64,000 nt of DNA from Alteribacillus sp. YIM 98480 (GTDB taxonomy: Bacteria; Bacillota; Bacilli; Bacillales; Marinococcaceae). Location: NCBI RefSeq assembly GCF_009765375.1, contig NZ_VTOK01000001.1, forward strand, positions 1-64,000, given 5' to 3'. The position numbers and the translations under genes are program-made. A model generated the notes under the pieces. The model was not told the origin of the DNA and ran no database searches. It worked only from the letters and a program-made list of their open reading frames with translations. Within the stretch, counting starts at the first letter, position 1; each line of letters starts with the position of its first letter. Positions 46,730 through 55,237 of the stretch are shown one piece after another.

Positions 46730-46759
46730 CCGCATACCTGCCAAGAGGCAGGTATACGG
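46730..46759 (-). other. Strong intercistronic hairpin before the activator gene
   Basis: CCGCATACCTGCC pairs with GGCAGGTATACGG (one G-U) around four bases. On the minus strand an A/T-rich run (AATTGTTTATTG) follows. It may attenuate read-through from the PTS genes into the regulator gene, keeping activator levels low. Confidence 0.6.
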
Positions 46760-46769
46760 CAAAAACCGT

Positions 46770-47849
46770 TTATACTTTACTTTTCATTTTTTGATGGAAA
46801 TCAGGAAATTTTGGGACAGCTGGATCTACGCCTTTTTTGTTAGAAAGTAACGAAGCAAGAACTTGTAATGGTACAATATATTCAAATACACTGAAAAATG
46901 GGTCATCCTCAATCGACAATGCTAAATCTCTTTTTGAATGATTAAATGTGCTATTCTTACCAATCACATAACAATGATTAGTTATATTACCTAAAAAGTT
47001 CCGCAGTTGCAATATTCGTTCTTTATCTTTATGGTTAGCAGCAAGAAATATCAGATAGCTGTCAGCGTTAATACAATTATAAACGCCGTGCATATACTCT
47101 TCCATTTCATAGCCGATAACGGGACAACGAACTGTCTCTAATAATTTCAAAGCCCCTTCCATAGCTGTTGCATAATTAGTGCCGTAGCCAACTACCATGA
47201 TTTCTTTTGCTTCTAAAAAATCATTTCCAATATCACCAAACCATCTTTCTGAAGAAGTGATAATACGATTAATATTCTCAACACTAGCTTCAATTCTATC
47301 GATAAGTTGTTGGTAGGTACGGTTATCAATGATCTTCCGGTGTTGACCAGTTTCTGTCCCTAATACCATAAGTGTTAAAACAGTAGCAACATATCCTTTT
47401 GTTTTCGCACCAGCATTTTCTCTTGAACCAACTGATATAGGTATATACTGATCTGCTAATCGGGCAAGATCGCTGTTTTCATATTCCGTCATTCCTATTG
47501 TTTTTATTCCTAATTTTTGAGCCTTTTTCAAGCCATTGATAGTTGATAAGCTTTTTCCTCCCTGAGATATTCCAATCACCACAGTACTTTTAGGAGACGG
47601 GATATTCTCTAACACAAAATGTGTTGGATACATAGTAAGAATTTGTTTTCCAGTAGTAAATCCTAATACTTCTTTTGCCGCAATAGCAGCATGATACGAT
47701 GTACCCGAACCAATAATATAAATTTGTTCTACTTGTGGATCTCTTAAAATGTCAACACCATTTTTCGAAACATTCTTTCTATTTAAAATAATATTTTTTA
47801 AAATATCTTTTTCTTCTAATATATATTGATGCATTAAATTTACTGCCAT
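46770..47849 (-). CDS. SIS-domain sugar-phosphate deglycase/isomerase (GfrE/GfrF/FrlB type)
   Basis: A cytosolic enzyme with two SIS domains, like the isomerase half of GlmS. It would split or isomerise the 6-phospho sugar-amine delivered by the adjacent PTS. The first domain shows IYIIGSGTSYHAAIAAKEVL and IGISQGGKSLSTINGLKKAQ (phosphate-binding loop), the second MVVGYGTNYATAMEGALKLL and ETVRCPVIGYEMEEYMHG. Length 359 and the GYEMEEYMHG wording fit the fructoselysine/glucoselysine-6-phosphate deglycases and AgaS-like proteins. AGAGGTGAAG precedes the ATG. It has no kinase partner, which is expected when the PTS phosphorylates the substrate. Confidence 0.82.
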   Translation of the reverse strand: MAVNLMHQYILEEKDILKNIILNRKNVSKNGVDILRDPQVEQIYIIGSGTSYHAAIAAKEVLGFTTGKQILTMYPTHFVLENIPSPKSTVVIGISQGGKSLSTINGLKKAQKLGIKTIGMTEYENSDLARLADQYIPISVGSRENAGAKTKGYVATVLTLMVLGTETGQHRKIIDNRTYQQLIDRIEASVENINRIITSSERWFGDIGNDFLEAKEIMVVGYGTNYATAMEGALKLLETVRCPVIGYEMEEYMHGVYNCINADSYLIFLAANHKDKERILQLRNFLGNITNHCYVIGKNSTFNHSKRDLALSIEDDPFFSVFEYIVPLQVLASLLSNKKGVDPAVPKFPDFHQKMKSKV

Positions 47850-47864
47850 TTTGTCTTCACCTCT

Positions 47865-48689
47865 TTAAAAAATTCCTAATGCAGATGTCAAAACACCAAC
47901 AACAATAATACTTAGCATGATATAGTTTACTTTCACGTTACGTTTCAGCAAATAAAGCATAAATAATGTTAAACTAAGCGGTAGGAGTTTAGGCAATATT
48001 TCGTCTAATGTTTCTTGAATGCTTACTTCTGCTCCTTCCATGTTAAATTCAAGTGGTGTTGTTAAATCTATTAATGTTCCTGTCATTGCTCCTATTACAA
48101 TAAGCCCTAAAACGGAAGCACTAAATGATAATCGTTCAAATTGGCCTTTCTCCTGCATAGTATTTAATAAATCTGTTCCTTTATTAAAACCAATAAAAGT
48201 CCCATGGTAACGAGCTAAAAAATGAGGAATGTTAAATAAGAGTAAAAATAGAATTGGGCCTAAGATATTCCCTTGATTTGCGAGAGAAATTCCAATACCT
48301 GCCGAAACTACTCGGAATGTACCCCAGAAAAAAGAATCGCCAATTCCTGCAAAAGGTCCCATTAAAGCCACTTTTATTGAATTTATGCTCGACGGATCAA
48401 AATTCTCCCTATCCTTTGCGTTTCGCTGTTCCATCGCTCCTGAAATGCCCATAATAAAACTTGAAATTGCAGGAGTCGTATTAAAAAATGCGAGATGCCT
48501 TTGATAAGCTTCGGCTCTGTCTCTTTTTTTGGGATAAATCTTCATTAATATGGGAATAAGGGAATAAAGGTAGCCTAGTGCTTGCATTCGTTCATACGTA
48601 AATGATCCCTGCAATGTAAAAGATCTCCAGAATACTTTTCGTAGATCCTTTTTTGTAATCTGTTGTTTCTGTTTTTTTTGAGAATCCAT
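47865..48689 (-). CDS. PTS mannose-family EIID component
   Basis: One of the two membrane subunits of a mannose-class phosphotransferase importer. TLQGSFTYERMQALGYLYSL and HLAFFNTTPAISSFIMGISG, then SIKVALMGPFAGIGDSFFWG, are EIID signatures. Length 274 is typical; hydrophobic helices lie in the second half. Its ATG overlaps the stop of the EIIC gene (TAATG at 48689), implying coupled translation. Confidence 0.93.
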   Translation of the reverse strand: MDSQKKQKQQITKKDLRKVFWRSFTLQGSFTYERMQALGYLYSLIPILMKIYPKKRDRAEAYQRHLAFFNTTPAISSFIMGISGAMEQRNAKDRENFDPSSINSIKVALMGPFAGIGDSFFWGTFRVVSAGIGISLANQGNILGPILFLLLFNIPHFLARYHGTFIGFNKGTDLLNTMQEKGQFERLSFSASVLGLIVIGAMTGTLIDLTTPLEFNMEGAEVSIQETLDEILPKLLPLSLTLFMLYLLKRNVKVNYIMLSIIVVGVLTSALGIF

Positions 48690-49441
48690 TACAAAGCGAC
48701 CTCCCCTTCATCATCTTTAGACTGATCGATTTGATAGAGGATAACTGCTACAATCGCACCAATTATTGCTATCGCAGTGATATCAACCCCAAAATACACT
48801 GCCAGCACAAAACCTAGAAAGAAATAAGGTGACAGTTTCATAGAAAACGTCATTTGAAGGAGTAAAGCAAAACCTAGTGCAGGGAACATAGCTGCGGCCA
48901 CTTCAAGACCTCCGGTAATAAATACGGGTATACTGTTTACAAACCGTTCTACAGTTTCAGAACCTACCATAATTCCTAAAAAGTTTGGTATAAAACCATT
49001 TAGGAAAAACAGTGATACCCCAAGCCAATGCATTAATGTAATTTTTCCAGTGTCTCCTTGTTTCGCATACGTATCTGCTCGGTGGATAAAAAAAGTGTTT
49101 ACCGTTCGAACAAGGATTCCAAGAGATTGAGCTAAAATGGCAATAGGAACAGCTAAAGCTAAAGCTACTTCTGGTCCACTATCTGTCATTATTGCAAAAG
49201 CCGTACCCAAAACGCCGCCTGTTGTAACATCAGGTGGTGTTGCCGAACCAATCCCAACGATTCCCATCCACACTAATTCAAGAGTTGCCCCTACGATAAT
49301 TCCGGTTTGCAAATCCCCTAAAATTAGTCCAACGACAGGGCCAAGCACTAATGGTCTTTCTATCATTGTCTGACCAAAAATTCGCCCATCTAAAATTCCA
49401 ATAGCTCCTATCAGGCCTATTAGTATAGCTTCTAATAACAT
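48689..49441 (-). CDS. PTS mannose-family EIIC component
   Basis: The substrate-channel membrane subunit, 250 residues with about seven hydrophobic helices. LLEAILIGLIGAIGILDGRI, ERPLVLGPVVGLILGDLQTG and ATLELVWMGIVGIGSATPPD are the family signature, seen in ManY, AgaC and GfrC. It partners with EIID, with which it shares an overlapping stop/start. Confidence 0.93.
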   Translation of the reverse strand: MLLEAILIGLIGAIGILDGRIFGQTMIERPLVLGPVVGLILGDLQTGIIVGATLELVWMGIVGIGSATPPDVTTGGVLGTAFAIMTDSGPEVALALAVPIAILAQSLGILVRTVNTFFIHRADTYAKQGDTGKITLMHWLGVSLFFLNGFIPNFLGIMVGSETVERFVNSIPVFITGGLEVAAAMFPALGFALLLQMTFSMKLSPYFFLGFVLAVYFGVDITAIAIIGAIVAVILYQIDQSKDDEGEVAL

Positions 49442-49471
49442 AAAATCCCCCTTGTTCGCTAAAAGTCTTTT

Positions 49472-49942
49472 TTACACTAAATCTTTAAATATTTGTTTTT
49501 TATCATTAGGCACCTGACGAATTTCAACTTCGATACCTTTATTTTCTATCTTTTGTAAAAATTGAATATCTTTTTCATTTACAGCAACAGCTCGAGAAAT
49601 CATTCTTTTGCCCTCTGCCATTCGTATACCTCCTACATTTACACTAGTAATAGCATCACTAGCTAGCACCAGCTCTGCAGCATCTACTGCTGATTCTACA
49701 ACTATTAACGCATTAAATTTGGGATCTAAAAGTTTTGGAAGAATATCAATCGTTTCCTTGACAGATTTTATATACAGTTTTGCACCTGTTGGTTTAGCCA
49801 TTTTCAAAGCCATTTGTTTGGTAACATCCTCTGCTGCATTATCATTTGCTACAACAATAATATTGATACTGTAGTGGCTCGACCAAGCAAAGGCTACTTG
49901 GCCATGTAATAAACGATCATCAATTCTTACTAGTTTAATCAA
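49472..49942 (-). CDS. PTS mannose-family EIIB component
   Basis: A cytosolic phosphocarrier, 156 residues. His13 in VRIDDRLLHGQVAFAW is the phosphorylation site, and SVNVGGIRMAEGKRMISRAV is the second family motif. It passes phosphate from EIIA to the sugar. AAAGGAGGTAA precedes the ATG; it follows the EIIA gene by 16 bases. Confidence 0.93.
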   Translation of the reverse strand: MIKLVRIDDRLLHGQVAFAWSSHYSINIIVVANDNAAEDVTKQMALKMAKPTGAKLYIKSVKETIDILPKLLDPKFNALIVVESAVDAAELVLASDAITSVNVGGIRMAEGKRMISRAVAVNEKDIQFLQKIENKGIEVEIRQVPNDKKQIFKDLV

Positions 49943-49958
49943 TGAAAATTACCTCCTT

Positions 49959-50360
49959 TTACTGATTTTTTAATGCATGATTAATATAAACGATCCCATT
50001 TTTCCCTTGAGCAACGCTATTTTCTATAAGCTCTTCTGTACTTATCCATTCACTTCCACTCATTAGTTCAATGACCATTGGAAGGTTTATCCCGGTCACT
50101 AAATATACACCTTTTTGGGTAATAAATTCGGCCATTACATTAGTAATACTTCCTCCCAAAATATCTGTTAAGACAATACAATCGGTTTTTAGAGGTTTTT
50201 TTTCAATAATCTTAACAAAAGATTTTTTGATATCTTGTATACTTGTCTCAGGTTCCATTGTGATATAATCCAAATTATCTTTTTTTCCAAGTATCATTTC
50301 CACAGAATACATCATAGCCTCAGATAAATGACCGTGGGTTGCAAATATAAAATGTCTCAC
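49959..50360 (-). CDS. PTS mannose-family EIIA component
   Basis: A cytosolic phosphocarrier, 133 residues, first gene of the PTS operon. His9 in FIFATHGHLSEAM is the expected site phosphorylated by HPr, and VLTDILGGSITNVMAEF holds the conserved Asp loop. GGAGGTGAGTGAG precedes the ATG. A -24/-12 promoter lies 28 bases upstream. Confidence 0.93.
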   Translation of the reverse strand: MRHFIFATHGHLSEAMMYSVEMILGKKDNLDYITMEPETSIQDIKKSFVKIIEKKPLKTDCIVLTDILGGSITNVMAEFITQKGVYLVTGINLPMVIELMSGSEWISTEELIENSVAQGKNGIVYINHALKNQ

Positions 50361-50387
50361 TCACTCACCTCCTTTACTATTTATTAA

Positions 50388-50403
50388 TGCAAATAACATG
50401 CCA
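50388..50403 (-). promoter_or_regulatory. Sigma-54 (-24/-12) promoter of the PTS operon
   Basis: On the minus strand TGGCATGTTATTTGCA shows the GG and GC doublets exactly ten bases apart, matching the TGGCAC-N5-TTGCA consensus. The downstream LevR-type activator needs such a promoter. Confidence 0.9.
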
Positions 50404-51086
50404 GTTTAGTGTGATCCAATAAATGATATTGAAGTTGAGGATGAGTTATATAATAAAAGGAATCGTAAAAAGTAGGGGATAAACAAAGGTGAGAATCAAT
50501 AAGTTTTTTAAGTATAAAAGCAATTAAATAGTTTGAAATGAATTGAATTTATTTATTTATAGTCATTTTATATCTGTGTATAAGGATAGATAGAAATACA
50601 AGATAGCTAAGTTATGTGCTAGGATCAAATAAATTATTAGACTTTAAAGGTTGTCTAACACACTTTTTGATTTTTGTGCTTACCTTACACCTTCATGAAT
50701 GATTTTGTTAAATCCATCAAATTAAACAGGGGAGGGAGAAAGTGGATTTTAATACCTACCGAACATAGAGGTGGGAGAGCATAACTATATCGTTTTTTTA
50801 AACCTGAGCATTATTTGTTTTTAACGTGTATAAACTCCTTTAAAAACAATAATAATATTCAGAAAATATTTTAGAAAAATGACAGAACCTGGAGAATGGG
50901 AATCTGAGTAAAGAACTGTCAACACAATTTTGATGTCAGCAACATTACTGTGAAAAGGACATTTGAACTTGTAAACGAGTGGGTGCTTTATCGCCAAGAC
51001 AGCAAAGGGACTCTGGTAGAAAAAGAGGAACAGGATAAATCAAAATTAGGATCCCTAAGAAATGACTAAGAAATCTATAGGGGATT
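50404..51086. other. Upstream region of the PTS operon and gene remnants
   Basis: It should contain the enhancer sites for the activator, though I see no clear dyad. A frame at about 50939-51068 reads NITVKRTFELVNEWVLYRQD onward without a start; I do not recognise it and it is probably the tail of a lost regulator. Confidence 0.4.
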
Positions 51087-51092
51087 GTGCTC

Positions 51093-51400
51093 ATGAAAGT
51101 CATGGTGATTGGCAGTGGAATTGTTGGAGCGAGTGCAGTCTACCGTTTGGCTAATAAGAAAATCGAAGTCTTATTATTAGAGCAACAAGGAAATGCCAAA
51201 GCTGCTGGTGCAGGGATTGTATGTCCATGGATATCTAGAGTTGAAGATAAAAATTGGTATGAAATTGAAAAAAATGCAGAGTATTATCCAGAGCTCATGT
51301 CCTAGTTGTAAGACAATGGTGAAAAGAATGTCGGCTTTATTAAATCCACCTATTTGGAGAGGCTTGTCAAGGCCGACCAACGCGATAGCGTAAGTGGTCC
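51093..51400 (+). pseudogene. FAD-dependent amino-acid oxidase-type gene, N-terminal remnant
   Basis: The start MKVMVIGSGIVGASAVYRLA and LLLEQQGNAKAAGAGIVCPW is the FAD-binding beta-alpha-beta unit of the DAO/DadA family. The frame stops at 51305; weak continuation (DNGEKNVGFIKSTYLERLVK) in another frame follows, then homology is lost. Over 80 percent of a usual 370-residue enzyme is missing. Confidence 0.75.
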
Positions 51401-51687
51401 TTGACAACACGGTGATCCTCCCCGAAGACAAAAGAAGAGATAAAGTATGGATTATGCTAGATAAATAGAGTATGTGTCCAAAATCAAGGGGGTTAATCCG
51501 GAACCCAACTCGAAATTGTTATTCGTCTATTGGAAAAGATAATGTTGGAGAAAACCGTATTTTTCTACAAAGAATTTAGGCACATTTTCAATTTACTATT
51601 CTTACATAAGAGCATAAATAAATGAATCTCATGTTGCCTTTATCGTTAACATCTAAAGACCAAGATTATCCTAAAGCTTATACCGTA
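51401..51687. other. Intergenic, no gene seen
   Basis: Only short frames and A/T-rich sequence follow the oxidase remnant up to the convergent HD gene. No terminator with a T tract was found for the HD gene. Confidence 0.4.
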
Positions 51688-52245
51688 TTATTTCTTGTTA
51701 AAAAGTTTCGCCACTTCTTCTATGAGTAAAGGGTACAAAGGAAATGCCATTAATCGGTTTTCTAATACATTCACAAGGCTTTCATAATACCATTTCTGCT
51801 TCTCTTTTCCTCTGTTAAATTGGTTCCAAATGTTTTCACCAACTTGCTCAAAATCTGTAACGGTCTCTCTGATGTTATGTAATTTGTCCGCACATGTAAC
51901 CATACACACTTCAATCGGGGCTGTGCTTAAAAAATCAAGCGTTTGTTGTTTTCTATCCTCCCACATCAATGATTTATTTTCTGTGCATCCCTCGACAATA
52001 GAAGTCACACGCTCACCAAATTCTCTTTGTACATCACTTTTCGTGATGGAAGTATCTTCTATCGTATCGTGCAAAATGCCCGCTATAATAATATCCTCTT
52101 CGCAGCCTGATTGACTAAGAAGCATCCCCACTGCATAAGAATGTGTAATATACGGTAACTTATTTCCTTTTCGTACTTGATTTCGATGCGCTTTAGCAGC
52201 AAAGTGAATAGCTGAATTAAGTGTATCCAGCTTTAATAAATCCAT
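51688..52245 (-). CDS. HD-domain hydrolase resembling small alarmone hydrolases (Mesh1/SpoT hydrolase domain)
   Basis: Predicted Mn2+-dependent hydrolase, by resemblance able to remove pyrophosphate from (p)ppGpp or a related nucleotide. From the ATG at 52245 (a GTG at 52254 is the alternative) the metal-site residues fall at His35 (YITHSYAVG), His59-Asp60 (ILHDTIEDT) and Asp120 (TCADKLHNIR), with the Glu63-Asp64 pair that SpoT-type hydrolases use. HRNQVRKGNKLPYITH is the usual substrate-side opening. It lacks any synthetase domain; 185 residues equals a stand-alone hydrolase. It lies 25 bases behind the kinase-EAL gene on the same strand, so the two are probably co-transcribed. Activity on another nucleotide cannot be excluded. 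Confidence 0.8.
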   Translation of the reverse strand: MDLLKLDTLNSAIHFAAKAHRNQVRKGNKLPYITHSYAVGMLLSQSGCEEDIIIAGILHDTIEDTSITKSDVQREFGERVTSIVEGCTENKSLMWEDRKQQTLDFLSTAPIEVCMVTCADKLHNIRETVTDFEQVGENIWNQFNRGKEKQKWYYESLVNVLENRLMAFPLYPLLIEEVAKLFNKK

Positions 52246-52270
52246 AATGACCACAACCTATTGTTTTTTA

Positions 52271-54208
52271 TTATGATTTTATCAGTTTTGAGTGAAACCC
52301 TTTCACCCATTCCTTTACAGGTATTTCATCAACTAAACAAGGGCGAGAGAAATAAAAGCCTTGTCCATAATTTATCCCCAAGTTTATTGCTTTCTTGATT
52401 TGATCAGGATTCTCTATTTTTTCAACAATAAACTCTATCTTTTCAAACGTACTCAGGTTACTTTCTTTGTTTTGTTCTATATAATGTTTTATAGCCCTAG
52501 GACCATACTTATCAATATCATCAATAACAACTTTAATATAATCAGGTTTCATTTTTAAAACTTCTTCCATCGAAGATTGCTTTCTTCCAAAATCATCAAT
52601 TGCGGTCGAAAATCCTTCTTCATCAGCCATTCCCCGCCAAATATAGGCCAGGGCTTTACGCTCATACTCGGTAACTTCAATAACAATTTGTTCTCCGCTT
52701 TTTAATAACTCTTTAATTGACTGCTCTAAGATCGGCAATGTTAAGTCTGCTTCTAAATTTACAAATATACCTTTATTTACAAAAGGTTTAATGTAATCTA
52801 CTTTATCAATAAGCTTCTCACATCCAAGTATTGTTAGAGAAGAAAGTTTATTATGGTCTCTGGCTATTTGAAAAATTTCATCAGGCATAAGTATTTCCTC
52901 TGGGTCCCGGCATAAAAACTCAACGGCATCCACTTGACCCGTTTGTAAATGAACGATTGGCTGAACAGCAAAGTTAAGGTCTCGAGTTTTTAATATTTCA
53001 AGCAAACGATTTACTTTTTTGCTGTAAATATCTTTTTGCATAGAATTATCATTAGTTGGTGCCGGCTTAGGCCAATCCAACGGAATTCCCTGTTCATTAG
53101 GCAAATCTAAGTCAATTTGTTCATGTTTAATGGCAGCTTCTAAATTATAAGCTGTATATATAAATGCTGCAAATTTCTTAAGTGGATCAGGCGTTTTACG
53201 AACGAAATTCAACCCAGCAGCCACACCTGCTAAATAATAAGAAGGTTCGCATAAGGATAGGAAATGTTCATCAGTAAATTGGTGACGAAGTGCTTTTCTG
53301 ATGGAAGTAAAAAAAGTCCTTAAAATGAGGCTCCCTTTCATATTCGGAATATATGGATCTTCATTTAATTTCTTCGTTAACCCAGAACATAATTGATGCC
53401 AAAATTGTCTTTCTGCCTCTGTGTTAAAAGATAAATAATCCATTAATAAATGGAGTTCTAAGTATCTTTCATCATAAAATATATTGGTGTTATTTTGGTA
53501 CTCAGCAAAATCAATAATGGAAAAAGATTTATTGTTTAAAATAATAATGTTATTTCCATGAAAGTCGCCGTGACTATCAGCAATAGTACATTCAATCCAA
53601 GAGTTCTGCCATAATGATTCATGTGTAAAAAATTTAGCAGGGTTAGGAAAAATCATTCCTGATTCATTAAATTTAATAAAGTTATCGTCTGTACTGATGT
53701 TTAATTTTTTAAAAGCCTTTAATAGTTTATGGTCCATAAACCTATAACCCATTGTTTGCTTAACTAGATCAAAAGGTTTCATACTATCATCATTATGTTC
53801 TTCGTTCCAATTATATATAAATTCGGAAATTATTGGGGTTACTGACTCGAGATATTCGTCGTTTTCTTCAGTTAAAGCATTATTTAACGTATAACTTTTA
53901 CTATTTCCTGCAAATTGATATAACACTCCATGCCAATTATCTACTTTTTTATAATCAATAATTTTGGGAATAAATAATTCTTTATTATTTTTTTTGGCGA
54001 CAACATTTCTTGCTTTATTATGTACCTCTGCTTCTATGGTTTCATCGCTTTGTTGCTTTTCTATTTTAACAACAGCAGTACTTCTTTTCATTCTTACAAT
54101 ATAGACTTGGGCGCCGGATTTACCGTCGGTTAATGGAGTAATAATCCTCCTTGGTTTTGGATCAAAATTGAAACGGTCTAAAAACTCCTGCTCTTTTTCA
54201 TACGGCAC
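52271..54208 (-). CDS. Fusion of an aminoglycoside-phosphotransferase-like kinase domain to an EAL domain
   Basis: A 645-residue cytosolic protein with two parts rarely seen together. Residues about 20-340 look like an APH/choline-kinase fold: Lys48 in STAVVKIEK, the catalytic loop HGDFHGNN (213-220) and the metal Asp233 in SIIDFAEY. Residues about 395-640 are an EAL-type cyclic-di-GMP phosphodiesterase: Glu430 in the EAL position (VEFLCR), Asn in FVNLEADL, Glu in IEVTEYER, Asp538-Asp539 in IDDFG, and the YGQGFYFSRP end. Metal and catalytic residues appear mostly kept, with E-F-L replacing E-A-L. The GTG start follows GGAGGTGTAAGG. No membrane helices. Its kinase substrate is unknown. Confidence 0.82.
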   Translation of the reverse strand: MPYEKEQEFLDRFNFDPKPRRIITPLTDGKSGAQVYIVRMKRSTAVVKIEKQQSDETIEAEVHNKARNVVAKKNNKELFIPKIIDYKKVDNWHGVLYQFAGNSKSYTLNNALTEENDEYLESVTPIISEFIYNWNEEHNDDSMKPFDLVKQTMGYRFMDHKLLKAFKKLNISTDDNFIKFNESGMIFPNPAKFFTHESLWQNSWIECTIADSHGDFHGNNIIILNNKSFSIIDFAEYQNNTNIFYDERYLELHLLMDYLSFNTEAERQFWHQLCSGLTKKLNEDPYIPNMKGSLILRTFFTSIRKALRHQFTDEHFLSLCEPSYYLAGVAAGLNFVRKTPDPLKKFAAFIYTAYNLEAAIKHEQIDLDLPNEQGIPLDWPKPAPTNDNSMQKDIYSKKVNRLLEILKTRDLNFAVQPIVHLQTGQVDAVEFLCRDPEEILMPDEIFQIARDHNKLSSLTILGCEKLIDKVDYIKPFVNKGIFVNLEADLTLPILEQSIKELLKSGEQIVIEVTEYERKALAYIWRGMADEEGFSTAIDDFGRKQSSMEEVLKMKPDYIKVVIDDIDKYGPRAIKHYIEQNKESNLSTFEKIEFIVEKIENPDQIKKAINLGINYGQGFYFSRPCLVDEIPVKEWVKGFHSKLIKS

Positions 54209-54284
54209 ACCTTACACCTCCAAATTGCTCCAAATTAAAATTTATTATTAAAGATTTTTCGTGAAAAACGTTTATCTCATCATA

Positions 54285-54290
54285 TATAAT
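54285..54290 (+). promoter_or_regulatory. Possible -10 element of the membrane protein gene
   Basis: TATAAT at 54285-54290 lies within the 132-base divergent gap, some 50 bases before the start codon. A convincing -35 partner at 16-18 bases is not seen. Confidence 0.35.
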
Positions 54291-54340
54291 ACATTAAGAG
54301 ACTATAAAAATAATAAAAAAGACATATAGGAGGGGGAAAA

Positions 54341-54994
54341 ATGGCAAAAACAACGACGATGTTTATCGAACACATTATTAATGGCTTTCATTTTTTACTA
54401 TCTTTAATCTTATTTGTCCTTACCATTACAGGGTTTCAATTGATTGAACTGAACACTATTAAATCTTTTATGATGAATGGGGGACTTATTTCTCATTTCA
54501 TTTTTCTTCTGCCTACCATTTATACACTAGGACTGATAATAGATAATTTAGTGGACGATAAAATTTTTGAAAAGCAAGAAAAAAAGTTGAGAAATAAGTA
54601 CATTTCCGATAAATCACATTCAGGCAGAAAATTAATTATGCTGTCCAAAGATGATAATCAAAGGCGGCAGTTAGATTATATCAGAACGAAAATTAGAATT
54701 ACTAGAACAGCAAGCTTTAATTTTGGTTTGCTAACATTCCTCTCGCTCTTATTTACGACCATTCATTTACGGGGGGTCCTGGATGGGTATTTAGTATTGT
54801 TTATTGGGTTAGAAGCAATAGTAGGTGGTTTATTGACCTATTTAGCTTATTGGTCTTGGAAGAGTAATACAAAAACATATTGTAATCGAGTTGTTGATGG
54901 TTTTAAAATACTCCAACTAGAGCAGCCTAAACGAGAACATAAACAAATGGAGTCAGAAGATGAAACAGATAGCTATAATTTGTTTGACGTATAA
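54341..54994 (+). CDS. Four-helix membrane protein of unknown function, 217 aa
   Basis: I do not recognise a family. Hydrophobic segments lie at about residues 16-36 (HFLLSLILFVLTITGFQLIE), 48-68, 123-142 and 147-168. Between helices 2 and 3 is a charged cytosolic-looking loop of about 55 residues rich in Lys and Arg (FEKQEKKLRNKYISDKSHSG, IRTKIRITRTASF), and the C-terminus is acidic. AGGAGGGGG precedes the ATG. It is transcribed divergently from the kinase-EAL gene with 132 bases between them, so a shared control region and a functional link are possible but unproven. Confidence 0.7.
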   Translation: MAKTTTMFIEHIINGFHFLLSLILFVLTITGFQLIELNTIKSFMMNGGLISHFIFLLPTIYTLGLIIDNLVDDKIFEKQEKKLRNKYISDKSHSGRKLIMLSKDDNQRRQLDYIRTKIRITRTASFNFGLLTFLSLLFTTIHLRGVLDGYLVLFIGLEAIVGGLLTYLAYWSWKSNTKTYCNRVVDGFKILQLEQPKREHKQMESEDETDSYNLFDV

Positions 54995-55237
54995 AATTTT
55001 TTCATAGGAGTAGGATAAAGCTTCTCATGAGGTTTACTTACACTTGTGGGAAGTTTCATCTTTTATTTCTTTGTTTATTCGCTTCATATTCAAAACCAAG
55101 CAAAACTTTTACCAAAGTTTATAATATAATTTACACAATTTTCTAATTCTCTAATGTTTCCTTTCCGTTTATGAAAATGATTTAAGAAACAAAATACATA
55201 TTCGAACGAGACCGTTGATCATCTATCTGCAAGAAAA
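54995..55237. other. Intergenic with integrase tail; otherwise no gene
   Basis: Apart from the integrase tail at 55019-55085 the sequence is A/T-rich. CATAATGTAATTC-like text near 55130-55180 resembles the activator gene at 56.35 kb (TTCTAATTCTCTAAT and TTTATGA), so a small fragment of an AAA+ gene may have been copied here. Confidence 0.4.
55019..55085 (-). pseudogene. Tyrosine integrase C-terminal tail (copy 4)
   Basis: The minus strand reads RINKEIKDETSHKCK and, after a one-base shift, LMRSF. This parallels KK-x-K-K-E-T-S-Q-K-F-S-x-L-M-R-S in the copy at 32.9 kb. It is the most eroded of the four. Confidence 0.55.

Noticed and set aside
51688-54994. Known CBASS/Thoeris-type defence operon
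   Set aside because: No cyclase, TIR, SAVED or other hallmark effector is present; the link to defence is only speculative.
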